A DNA stretch of 42,019 nucleotides from a virus: the IMG/VR virus record IMGVR_UViG_3300034418_008782, positions 1-42,019 of that record; one strand, given 5' to 3'. A program made the translations under genes and the position numbers. A model generated the notes under the pieces. That model made no database searches. It saw only the letters and a list, made by a program, of their open reading frames with translations, and had not been told where the DNA came from. Shown in pieces: positions 35,017 through 42,019 of this stretch (positions are counted from its first letter, which is position 1; each line of letters opens with the position of its first letter).

Positions 35017-35195
35017 TGGCTAGAAGATCAAGAGCAAAATACTACTTAGGCGAACCACTTTGGGGTCGTCCATGGTACCACACTATGAGATGGTATGACA
35101 AGAAGATGCGCCGCATCCAGTCATCTGTAGAGGTGTTGATCAACACAGAATATGTGCTTGAAGACGAGATCTACCTCTATCAAAAAGGTCTCTAA
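35016..35195 (+). CDS. Hypothetical basic protein (59 aa)
   Basis: Shares the stop/start (TAATG) with the polymerase. Arg/Tyr/Trp-rich (GRPWYHTMRWYDKKMRRIQS), likely nucleic-acid associated. No family recognised. Confidence 0.6.
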   Translation: MARRSRAKYYLGEPLWGRPWYHTMRWYDKKMRRIQSSVEVLINTEYVLEDEIYLYQKGL

Positions 35196-35211
35196 GGGTA
35201 AAACTAACTAA
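35196..35211 (+). promoter_or_regulatory. GGGTAAAACTAA motif (putative late promoter)
   Basis: GGGTAAAACTAACTAA starts 1 nt after the previous stop, marking the change from replication to virion genes. 18 nt before the ATG at 35229. Confidence 0.6.
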
Positions 35212-35228
35212 TTCTCTAATTCACGACA

Positions 35229-35594
35229 ATGTCAGAAGGATCTAAAACTAGAGTGCTCACTCGCCAAGCATCGTCCGGTATTCCGGCTTCAGGCGTCCCT
35301 TTCGAAGGAGAAACATTTTCCACAGTCCTTTCCACTGGTCGCACGGTAACTATTCGTGAAATGGCCGCAAAAGATCTCTTGTTTATGGAAAAAACACTCG
35401 GCAAATTGGGTGACATGGAACGAGGGATGAAAATGGTTGAGCGCCTCAGTGTTGGTGAAAATGGTATCACTTTCCCTGAGATTGCAGCTCTCAGTCTAAA
35501 GGACTTTCGTAAAGTCTCCTCACTGCTGAATGACGCAGGCGGGCTTGATGATGAAGATGAAGACTTTGAGGAGGAAGACTACACGGGGGAATGA
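35229..35594 (+). CDS. Putative tail assembly chaperone (first of pair)
   Basis: 121 aa. The central helix-rich block TVTIREMAAKDLLFMEKTLG and the very acidic C-terminus (DDEDEDFEEEDYTGE) fit the Mu gp41/tail-chaperone type. It is followed by a second, overlapping, similarly patterned gene, the usual two-gene arrangement of tail chaperones before tail genes. In many phages the pair is linked by a ribosomal frameshift; here the second has its own ATG in an ATGA overlap. Confidence 0.55.
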   Translation: MSEGSKTRVLTRQASSGIPASGVPFEGETFSTVLSTGRTVTIREMAAKDLLFMEKTLGKLGDMERGMKMVERLSVGENGITFPEIAALSLKDFRKVSSLLNDAGGLDDEDEDFEEEDYTGE

Positions 35595-36043
35595 TTACCG
35601 CCGTTGAGACAGAAGACTTTACCTACGACATCACTGTAGGTGAGGTCTTCTTTGGTAGTGTAAGAGAACTTTGTCCCAAAGATCTTTATTACATTGAGTG
35701 CCTGAAGAAAGAAAATGGCGGTGAAGACCTTCTTCAGGTGGAGTTCTTTTTGGAGATGATGTCTCGTCTCTCGGACTTCGACATGGACCGCATCATGAAC
35801 ATGGGGGTGGGAGAGTTTCGCTACCTTATGAATTGGTTCGCTAAAGAGATCCTCGAAGGAAAGCTTATGGGGGTTTACCAGTTTTTAGAAATTGCCTTCC
35901 ATTTGTGCAAACAGCGGTGGGACTCTTCTGTAGATTGGTTAGAACAACAGCCCATGAGTAAAGTTTTGACAATGGTGGATATAACTACTAAGCATGCCGA
36001 ACGTCAGAATGCTGAGATGAAGAAGTCTTCAAGAAGGAAGTAA
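35591..36043 (+). CDS. Putative tail assembly chaperone (second of pair)
   Basis: 150 aa. Repeats the pattern of the previous gene: VRELCPKDLYYIECLKK parallels REMAAKDLLFMEK. C-terminal half is helical and ends basic (KKSSRRK). ATGA overlap with the first gene and TAATG-type junction with the next. Role inferred from position and internal similarity. Confidence 0.55.
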   Translation: MITAVETEDFTYDITVGEVFFGSVRELCPKDLYYIECLKKENGGEDLLQVEFFLEMMSRLSDFDMDRIMNMGVGEFRYLMNWFAKEILEGKLMGVYQFLEIAFHLCKQRWDSSVDWLEQQPMSKVLTMVDITTKHAERQNAEMKKSSRRK

Positions 36044-36465
36044 TGCTGAAGTTTGAAATCAAAGGACTAGATCGTATCAAATTTGACGAAGATGGCTGGT
36101 GGGAAAGAAGCCAGCCTAAAGTCGCTAAGATGCTCGAACAAGAGCATAGAGATGTTTGGGCTAAAGAGCAAAGTCCATGGGACGGGTCCAAATGGAAAGA
36201 ACTCAAACCTGAGTATAAAGAAAAGAAAGAGTTGAAGTGGGGTCCGCAGCCTATTCTGAGAGCTAGCGGCAGGATGCAGGATAATATGAAAATACGTGCA
36301 AACAACGATGGCACGTTTCAAGTCCAAACGACTAAATATGGTGCCTATCACCAGTTCGGGACCCCCAAAATGCCTCAGCGTGTTTGGGTTGGTATCCCAG
36401 AGTTTGCTGTTCCTAAGATGGCAGACATTGTTTGCTATAATCTATTCCAACGTAAAGGGAAATGA
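36043..36465 (+). CDS. Phage virion morphogenesis / tail completion protein
   Basis: 140 aa. DGSKWKELKPEYKEKKEL and ILRASGRMQDNM match the 'WxpLxpxYxxxK...iLxxtGxl' pattern, and YHQFGTPKMPQRVWVGI the 'HQfGxxxMPxRxfxG' pattern, of the Mu gpG / P2 gpS family (PF05069), which completes heads or tails. Location among tail genes agrees. Confidence 0.8.
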   Translation: MLKFEIKGLDRIKFDEDGWWERSQPKVAKMLEQEHRDVWAKEQSPWDGSKWKELKPEYKEKKELKWGPQPILRASGRMQDNMKIRANNDGTFQVQTTKYGAYHQFGTPKMPQRVWVGIPEFAVPKMADIVCYNLFQRKGK

Positions 36466-36734
36466 GCGAAGAAATCAAAGAAATCAAAGAAGTCCAAGAA
36501 GCACCTAAAAAGATTACGAAGCCTGCTAAAAGATATCCGGCAGAGCCCCCTGTTAATAAGCCCGTTGAGTCCTTTGAGTCTCCTGTGGCTTCTCGTGCCA
36601 CTTCCGTTACCCGTGGCCTGAGCAAAAAGGGTGTCGAAGGTATGAAGCGTGAAGCCGCTGAGACAAGCTCCGACCGTCGCGGTCAAGATCTCGCTAACAA
36701 GTTTATTGTTCGCGCTGCCCAGCGTAACGGCTGA
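36462..36734 (+). CDS. Hypothetical disordered charged protein (90 aa)
   Basis: N-terminal 35 residues are Glu/Lys/Pro-rich (EEIKEIKEVQEAPKKITKPA), probably disordered; the rest is Ser/Arg/Lys-rich. ATGA overlap with the morphogenesis gene. No family recognised; a minor structural or scaffold-like role is possible. Confidence 0.6.
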   Translation: MSEEIKEIKEVQEAPKKITKPAKRYPAEPPVNKPVESFESPVASRATSVTRGLSKKGVEGMKREAAETSSDRRGQDLANKFIVRAAQRNG

Positions 36735-36738
36735 TAAA

Positions 36739-36750
36739 GGGTAAAATTTG
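36739..36750 (+). promoter_or_regulatory. GGGTAAAATTTG motif (putative late promoter)
   Basis: GGGTAAAATTTG immediately precedes ATG 36754. If TAAAAT (36742-36747) acts as a -10, +1 would be the ATG itself. Confidence 0.5.
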
Positions 36751-36753
36751 CTT

Positions 36754-37173
36754 ATGAGACGTATAGTAGCAAAACCGAACGACACGTTTCCGAAAATAGC
36801 TTATCGTTATTTTCAGAGCTCGTCAAGGTACAAAGACATCCTAGATGTCAATCCAGGCTATACGTCTGTGGATTTGCCTGTGCCTGGTGACTACATAAAT
36901 CTTCCAGATGACGCTGAACTGACAACGTCAGGGACATTAACTGGCGGTTCATTGGTTACCCAGGTTGGGTCAGAACCACAGGACACACAGAGCTTCTATT
37001 ACCCTTGGGAAACTAAGGGTCAAGTAGTAGTAAGGTGTCTCGATTACACTCCAGAAGTTCTGGAGTACCCAAGGAGACCTAATGGATACACATTGGACTC
37101 CTATGAAGCTGAAAACGGAGTGGAGATTTCTACGTCTGTACTTCTCACTCAGCAATTGTTAAAGGGGGTGTAG
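36754..37173 (+). CDS. LysM-like tail/baseplate protein
   Basis: 139 aa. Residues 1-52 (DTFPKIAYRYFQSSSRYKDI, LDVNPGY, LPVPGDYINLP) have a LysM/tail-protein-X layout as in P2 gpX and T4 gp53-type baseplate or tube-end proteins, which can bind peptidoglycan or the tail hub. The C-terminal region is unassigned. An in-frame TTG two codons upstream is unlikely to be the start. Confidence 0.6.
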   Translation: MRRIVAKPNDTFPKIAYRYFQSSSRYKDILDVNPGYTSVDLPVPGDYINLPDDAELTTSGTLTGGSLVTQVGSEPQDTQSFYYPWETKGQVVVRCLDYTPEVLEYPRRPNGYTLDSYEAENGVEISTSVLLTQQLLKGV

Positions 37174-37245
37174 CACTGCGGTGACTACAGATGGTATTGC
37201 CTGAAGCCATCACTACGCCCTACTCAAAGAAGGGTATTTACAAAA

Positions 37246-40200
37246 ATGACAATTTCTCTTGCCAATATTAGTGGCGGCGCTCCCGGCACTTATATCAACG
37301 AATCTACCGGCGTATCTGGTGCTCCCCAGATCGCCAGCTTCACCACAGTTTACATGCTGGTGGACGCACCTGAAACGGTCTCCATCTCGACGTTCCCTGA
37401 AAATAAGCCTGTTGCGGTTTATAGCCTCAACGACTATTTGAACTTGATCGGTGGCGCTGTTCCCACCTCTGGTTCCGAACTGCTTTCGTACAACGCAGTT
37501 AAAGCTTTCTTCCGCCAGGCGTTCACTGGTGACCTTCGCGTAGTTCGTGTTGGTACTCCTGCTAACTTGGTAGAGCTTGGCTTTGACTCGGTTGGTAAGT
37601 CTTTCGACGGCACCAACCTTCCTACGGACCTCACCAAAAACACAGTAGTGTATGTCCAGCTCCAAATCAACGGATATGACGTTGGTGAGAAGACCAGCAA
37701 CGGCGCTTATAAGGGAATCCCTGTTACTATTCCTGCTTCTTATGTCGCAGGTGATGAGGACAACAACCGTGAAATCGCTCGCGCTATTCGCGATGCAGTA
37801 GTTGCTGCTATTAAAGCCGATGCCATTGTTTCCTCCTCGGTTTATGTCCGTGGAACCGCTGACAGCACTGTTGACTTCAGTGCTCTTGCCTACCTGTCTC
37901 CCCGTATCCTTGGTCAGCCAGTCTCTGTGGTGGGTTCTTCCACTCCTCAGTCTGGAACACAAGTCCTTACTCAGTCCGGTGTAGACATTGGTAACGTCGC
38001 CCCCGGAACCGAAATCACTGAAGGCGTGCTGGACTACATCCAAGCTATTGAGACTTCCTTCTCTGAAGGTTCTCTGCCCCAAGGCTACCTAATTGCTCCT
38101 GCTGGTTTCAGTAAGTTCAACAAAGCTGACCGTGCCAAGCTTGGTCAAGCTATGGAAGCTTGGGCTGCCAATGAAAACTCCAAGTGGATGGCTTTCGTTG
38201 ATGCTGGTCCTTACTGGGTGACTCAGATTCAGAACTACGTTAACTTCACAGAGCATCGTGCTGGAACTGGGTTTGACAAAAACCAAGAAGTTCTGATCAA
38301 CAACCGCATTTACCAGTGGACGGGTGACGACTATAAGTTCACTGAAGCTCAGTGGACAGCCTCCGATGCTTCTGTTAGCATTAATGGTGCACTCACAGCT
38401 GGTTCTCGCGTTGCTCTTTCTGACAGCGCTAAGTTCCAGGTAATTGTTGCTGACAACACTACTGAGATTGTTACTCTCTCTGAGAACCGCAACTTCGTCG
38501 ATGGTGATAAGATTGATTTGGTTCTTGCTACCGGCGCTACTGCTCCTGCAGGACTTGCCACTGGTACTTACTACGTCATCACTACAGGTGTTGCTAACCA
38601 AGTTAAGCTTGCAACTTCTCAGGCCAAGGCACTTGCTGGAACAGCCATTGACTTCACTACTAATGGTGTTGCAGCTTCGGGCATTATCTTTAATGCAACA
38701 GTTAATGAGCCCGATTGGGGATTCAACGTCACCATCAATGGTGAAACGTCTGATCTAATCCAAGCCAACGCTGATAACTCTTACTTCAACACTCAGAACC
38801 TCCCTGGAACACTCCAAAGTGCCACCAGCGAGTATCTTTTCAAGGGTGTTGCTCGTAAGATTACCACTCCTAACAATGGTGTTGCTATTGTTTCTGGTGA
38901 TGCAATTTCTTCCGTCACACTGACCGCTGCAACAGGTACGGGTTTCAGTGGAGCTGACGGAACATACTACGCTAACACTATTGCTGGTTCTACAGCTGGT
39001 GCTGGTGCTAGCATCAAGTTGGTTGTTGCAGCTGGTGCAGTTACTTCCGTTTCCGTTTTCAATGGCGGGTCGGGGTATCTAAGCACTGAGGCTCTTGTAC
39101 TCGATCTCCTTAACCTCACAGATGAAGCTGGCGTTACTGCTACTTACACTTGGGGTGTTAACCCGACCGTTACTCTTGGAGTTGAGGGTTCCGCCGTATT
39201 CCAGGTAACAACTCACGGTTTTGCCGACGGTGAGCAAGTTTACTTCAGCCAAGATATTAACGCCCAGTCTACTGGTGCTATCACCTCGGTCTCTCTGACT
39301 AACGGTGGTGCTTACACCACAGCTCCCACTTCCACTTTGGTTGTGGCTGGTGTGCCTCTGACCGGTGGTTCGGGTGCCGGTGCCATTGGTACCGTGGCTC
39401 TTAGCACAACAGGCGCTATCACAAGCGTTATCATCACCACTGCTGGTACTAACTACGTGGCTGGTGACGTTCTCGGAATCACTCTCGCTAACCTGACTGC
39501 TGCAAATGCTACAGTTACAACTGAGGTGACTGCCGCTCAAATCCAGGTCGTTTCTGTCGAAGCCCAAGAAGTTATCGCACTGGGAACCACTTCCACTACG
39601 GTGAAACCTTACTATGTGAAGAAGGTTTCTGACAACCTTTTCAAAGTGGCTTCGACACTGTCGAACTACACTCAGAACGTGTTCTCGGCCTATCCCACTC
39701 AGGCTATCCTAACTGCTACACCGACTATTGTCTATAGGCGATTGGAAGCAGCTACTGGAGGAGGAAGCTTCGGAACCCCCGATAACCTGTATTTCATTCG
39801 TGGACGCAAGTACAACTTCGACTTGACACTCGCTGTTGTGCCCATCCTTGATGAAACCGGCGCCGCTACAGGCGACCAGTTGGACTTCCGTGTCTCTAAA
39901 GCAGTGAACGGAGATGCTCTGTACGACTTCTTTGAAGGTGCAAACGCTGCTCCTAAGTCCGCTGCTAATGACTTCGCTGCAGATGAGAACTACTTCTGTG
40001 TTCCTCTGAGAACCGGCACTGATGGTGTTGGTGAGATTGTTAGCTCTTTTGGTGTGGTTGACCAACGCACTGCCGGTGGTATCCTTCCTCGCCTAGAACA
40101 AAATGAGCTATACTACATGCCCATCTGGACTGACGCTGCCTTGGCCGAAACTGTTCTTTACAACGGTGGATCTCGCATTGTCCTCACGCCTGAGCGCGAT

Positions 40201-41043
40201 GTTCCCTCTAATCTGTGGAACTATGATGCTGTCACCAGCCAAGAGCTGATTGATGAGGGTCTGCGCGGTACCAATAACGGTGGTATCCCTGAGGCTGTCT
40301 TAGTTGAGTCTGGTGTGTCTAATCACGCTCTTCTTATTGAAGATTCACAACAGTACACAACCGCAAAGGGCTTCCTTGCTTACTACGGTCCGCACATTGA
40401 GGATAGCGAAGGATACATTATCCCCGCTTCTCCTTTCGTCGCTGGTCTTGCGATTCGCCGCAGTCGCTCACAAGGATTCCAGTTCCCGCCTGCTGGTGTT
40501 TCCTACCCGCTCAACGGAACAACCGGTCCTCAGATCTCCATCAGCTCTGCTGAGCAAGATGTGTCTAACCGTCTTGGCATGAACGCACTGCGTACACTGC
40601 CCGGTTATGGTAACACCGTCTTCGTCTGGGGTGGCCGCACACGTGTGAACGCTGCCGACGCAGATCAAGGTCTGTACAAGTTCGTGAACACACGAGTGAT
40701 CCTCAACGTGATCTACGGAACATTGAAAGGTGCTTTCGACTCGCAGATCTTCTCTGTGGTTGATGGAAGAGGGCTGCTCTTCACTAAGATCAGAACCATT
40801 GCTGAGAACGTCCTGTACGTCTTCTGGGCCGGTGGCGCACTGTTTGGTGAACAGCCAAGTGACGCATACGCAACAATTTGCGACCGTCGCAACAACCCCA
40901 GCCAAACGCTGGAAGAAGGTCTCGTGTACCTGTCGGTCTTTGTTGTTCCGGTTCCCACACTGGAAAGGATCCAAATTGACCTCGTCCGTGTCGCCATTGA
41001 CGACGTCGCCAAAACCCTGGAAGCTCGCGGCTACGGCAGCTGA
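37246..41043 (+). CDS. Contractile tail sheath protein, very large
   Basis: 1265 aa, about twice T4 gp18 (659 aa). The N-terminus (SGGAPGTYINESTGVSGAPQ, then AVKAFFRQAFTGDLRVVRVG) and the C-terminal 240 residues (GPHIEDSEGYIIPASPFVAG, VWGGRTRVNAADADQGLYKF, VNTRVILNVIYGTLKGAFDS, LVRVAIDDVAKTLEARGYG) are typical sheath core and polymerisation regions. Between roughly residues 370 and 850 lies inserted Gly/Thr/Ala-rich beta-repeat sequence (STGAITSVSLTNGGAYTTAP, STTGAITSVIITTAGTNYVA), expected to form surface domains outside the sheath core. No frameshift is seen, so it should be one polypeptide. Confidence 0.9.
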   Translation: MTISLANISGGAPGTYINESTGVSGAPQIASFTTVYMLVDAPETVSISTFPENKPVAVYSLNDYLNLIGGAVPTSGSELLSYNAVKAFFRQAFTGDLRVVRVGTPANLVELGFDSVGKSFDGTNLPTDLTKNTVVYVQLQINGYDVGEKTSNGAYKGIPVTIPASYVAGDEDNNREIARAIRDAVVAAIKADAIVSSSVYVRGTADSTVDFSALAYLSPRILGQPVSVVGSSTPQSGTQVLTQSGVDIGNVAPGTEITEGVLDYIQAIETSFSEGSLPQGYLIAPAGFSKFNKADRAKLGQAMEAWAANENSKWMAFVDAGPYWVTQIQNYVNFTEHRAGTGFDKNQEVLINNRIYQWTGDDYKFTEAQWTASDASVSINGALTAGSRVALSDSAKFQVIVADNTTEIVTLSENRNFVDGDKIDLVLATGATAPAGLATGTYYVITTGVANQVKLATSQAKALAGTAIDFTTNGVAASGIIFNATVNEPDWGFNVTINGETSDLIQANADNSYFNTQNLPGTLQSATSEYLFKGVARKITTPNNGVAIVSGDAISSVTLTAATGTGFSGADGTYYANTIAGSTAGAGASIKLVVAAGAVTSVSVFNGGSGYLSTEALVLDLLNLTDEAGVTATYTWGVNPTVTLGVEGSAVFQVTTHGFADGEQVYFSQDINAQSTGAITSVSLTNGGAYTTAPTSTLVVAGVPLTGGSGAGAIGTVALSTTGAITSVIITTAGTNYVAGDVLGITLANLTAANATVTTEVTAAQIQVVSVEAQEVIALGTTSTTVKPYYVKKVSDNLFKVASTLSNYTQNVFSAYPTQAILTATPTIVYRRLEAATGGGSFGTPDNLYFIRGRKYNFDLTLAVVPILDETGAATGDQLDFRVSKAVNGDALYDFFEGANAAPKSAANDFAADENYFCVPLRTGTDGVGEIVSSFGVVDQRTAGGILPRLEQNELYYMPIWTDAALAETVLYNGGSRIVLTPERDVPSNLWNYDAVTSQELIDEGLRGTNNGGIPEAVLVESGVSNHALLIEDSQQYTTAKGFLAYYGPHIEDSEGYIIPASPFVAGLAIRRSRSQGFQFPPAGVSYPLNGTTGPQISISSAEQDVSNRLGMNALRTLPGYGNTVFVWGGRTRVNAADADQGLYKFVNTRVILNVIYGTLKGAFDSQIFSVVDGRGLLFTKIRTIAENVLYVFWAGGALFGEQPSDAYATICDRRNNPSQTLEEGLVYLSVFVVPVPTLERIQIDLVRVAIDDVAKTLEARGYGS

Positions 41044-41049
41044 TTTGTA

Positions 41050-41062
41050 GGGTAAAACTAAG
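41050..41062 (+). promoter_or_regulatory. GGGTAAAACTAAG motif (putative late promoter)
   Basis: GGGTAAAACTAAG follows the sheath stop by 6 nt. An intrinsic terminator lies just downstream, before the next gene, which is an unusual order. Confidence 0.5.
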
Positions 41063-41073
41063 TAGCACAACTG

Positions 41074-41099
41074 GGGGGAGGGACATCCTTCCCCCTTTC
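41074..41099 (+). terminator. Intrinsic terminator after the sheath gene
   Basis: GGGGGAGGG pairs with CCTTCCCCC (41087-41095; one G-T wobble), loop ACAT, then TTTCT. Confidence 0.72.
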
Positions 41100-41108
41100 T
41101 ACTTGATT

Positions 41109-41468
41109 ATGGATTTACCTTCCAAGCGTGGCATAACCTATCCGTTAAGCATAGTGAACGGTAATTTGTCCGTCTCTACTGATTTGACTTTAGTGAGAGA
41201 ACACATTGTTTCGGTTTTAGAGACTAGACCCTTTGAACGTGTGATGCGTCTCGATTATGGGACCCCAGATAGAACGTTTAGCATCCTTCAACCTGAAATT
41301 ATTGACTCTCGAATCGCTGAGGCAATCGAAAGAGAAGTCACTGAACTAGAAGAACTCAGAGTTCAAGGTGAGTGGTATGCTTCGGAAGATGGACTTTACA
41401 ACGTGAACATCTATTACAAAGTAGATGGAATACCCCAACCCCCTCTTAGTTTAACATTGGTGGCATAA
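41109..41468 (+). CDS. gp25 / GpW-like baseplate wedge protein
   Basis: 119 aa, same size as T4 gp25 and P2 gpW. LVREHIVSVLETRPFERVMR and LDYGTPDRTF carry the family's 'I..iL.t..GeR.m.pdyG' pattern, and the C-terminus (YNVNIYYKVDGIPQPPLSLT) its final strands. It belongs to the inner baseplate that triggers sheath contraction. ATG 41109 is preferred over an in-frame TTG at 41103. Confidence 0.85.
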   Translation: MDLPSKRGITYPLSIVNGNLSVSTDLTLVREHIVSVLETRPFERVMRLDYGTPDRTFSILQPEIIDSRIAEAIEREVTELEELRVQGEWYASEDGLYNVNIYYKVDGIPQPPLSLTLVA

Positions 41469-41469
41469 T

Positions 41470-42019
41470 ATGGCGCAGCGCTTTCAAACAGCCCCGGTTC
41501 CAAAAGGGGAGTTATCAGGGTATGTTAAGGACCCTTACGGCGAAGTACAAACACAATTCCAAATTGCCTCTTCTAAGAGGAAAGTTGATGACGCGATTGT
41601 TCGTCCAAACGACGAATTGCTCATCAGTAAAGGTGGTCTCCAGGCACTAAACATTTATCGCAGACTCCTTACAGACTCAACAGTCCAGTCTGCCTTTTCT
41701 AAACTGTCACAGGAAGTGACATCGAGAGATTTGATCATTGACCCAGTATCGAACCTCCCTGGTGATATAGCTGTAAAAGACTTTGTAGAGTTTGCTCTCG
41801 AAAAGCTGAACATGGATGTGATCTTCCGTGGGATGCTTGAGGCCTATGTCACGGGGTATTCAGTAGCTGAAGTTATTTGGAAGTCTACTCCTAAAGGAGT
41901 GTTACCGGTTGATGTTCGCATTAGAGACGCTAGAAGGTTTATCTTCCAAGAAAGCCCTGAGGGAGATGATGGTTTCACCATGCGGATGCTGACCCGCGAG
42001 GCGATGGAGAAAGGGGTAG
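41470..42019 (+). CDS. Portal protein, Mu gp29-like (DUF935), partial
   Basis: N-terminal 183 codons; the frame is still open at the window end. VTSRDLIIDPVSNLP, FVEFALEKLNM, FRGMLEAYVTGYSVAEVIWK and RIRDARRFIFQ are the DUF935 portal pattern ('GyS..EviW', 'rd.rRF.F'). It forms the dodecameric DNA gate in the capsid. It starts 1 nt after the gp25-like stop. A Mu-type portal beside T4/P2-type tail genes shows a mosaic structural module. Confidence 0.8.
   Translation, partial: MAQRFQTAPVPKGELSGYVKDPYGEVQTQFQIASSKRKVDDAIVRPNDELLISKGGLQALNIYRRLLTDSTVQSAFSKLSQEVTSRDLIIDPVSNLPGDIAVKDFVEFALEKLNMDVIFRGMLEAYVTGYSVAEVIWKSTPKGVLPVDVRIRDARRFIFQESPEGDDGFTMRMLTREAMEKGV

Noticed and set aside
37213-38082. 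Long reverse-strand frame of 289 codons opposite the sheath gene
   Set aside because: Antisense shadow of a highly biased, clearly coding sheath gene; no promoter, no ribosome binding site and no protein-like motifs.
40468-41070. Reverse-strand frames of 200, 99 and 98 codons over the sheath C-terminus
   Set aside because: They lie opposite the most conserved part of the sheath gene and look like codon-bias shadows.

Overview
The window is a tightly packed piece of a large myovirus (contractile-tail phage) genome, very probably from a phage of cyanobacteria. The evidence is phage-type plastocyanin, 2Fe-2S ferredoxin and SpeD genes, a DUF4278 'YRG' peptide behind a glutamine-riboswitch-like RNA, a tail sheath, a gp25-type baseplate protein and a Mu-gp29-like portal. 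Every supported gene is on the + strand, and neighbours usually overlap by ATGA or TGATG. The family-A DNA polymerase resembles mitochondrial pol gamma rather than T4 gp43. That combination recalls the S-TIM5-like lineage of marine cyanomyoviruses; this placement is from memory of families, not from a search.

Layout. 1-1.5 kb: small genes plus petE, a membrane peptide and petF. 1.5-4.1 kb: a tail-fibre-like virion protein with 23-residue repeats. 4.06-4.64 kb: promoter, glutamine-riboswitch-like RNA with a large structured insertion, and two peptides. 4.7-8.4 kb: small genes, a zinc-ribbon protein, an SNase-type nuclease and speD. 8.4-15.9 kb: a run of micro-genes with recognisable islands: a GNAT, a PPP-type phosphatase, a GIY-YIG endonuclease, a NadM-like nucleotidyltransferase and an AEP primase-like protein. 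15.9-25 kb: DUF932 protein, dUTPase/dCTPase-type pyrophosphatase, GIY-YIG endonuclease, glycosyltransferase, ParB-FkbM fusion, UDP-galactopyranose mutase, HNH endonuclease, PD-(D/E)XK-like protein, P-loop (d)NMP kinase and a dCMP-hydroxymethylase-like ThyA relative. 25-35.2 kb: 5' exonuclease, a secreted metallopeptidase and glycine-zipper protein, GyrA/ParC-like topoisomerase subunit, and a pol gamma-like polymerase split by an HNH gene. 35.2-42 kb: structural genes (tail chaperone pair, virion morphogenesis protein, LysM-like tail protein, giant tail sheath, gp25, portal start).

Main inference. The 16.8-25.1 kb genes fit together as a DNA hypermodification pathway. The pyrophosphatase could remove dCTP/dUTP. 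The ThyA-like enzyme has Asp where thymidylate synthases have Asn, as in T4 gp42, and would make hydroxymethyl-dCMP. The kinase would phosphorylate it. The mutase would make UDP-galactofuranose, the glycosyltransferase would add the sugar to hmC in DNA, and the ParB-FkbM fusion could O-methylate the sugar on DNA. The individual families are read from motifs; the assembled pathway is inference.

Regulation. Three repeated promoter architectures are visible. (1) TTTAC-N16-TANAAT with an invariant 15-bp hexamer spacing, 12 copies. (2) A CAGTT-N4-AACTG inverted repeat placed 33-34 bp upstream of TATTAT, 8 copies, often with an intrinsic-terminator hairpin in between. (3) GGGTAARAYTAA, 8 copies, mostly before virion genes. 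Several genes have their ATG at the predicted +1, suggesting leaderless mRNAs. No tRNA gene, CRISPR array or insertion sequence was recognised.
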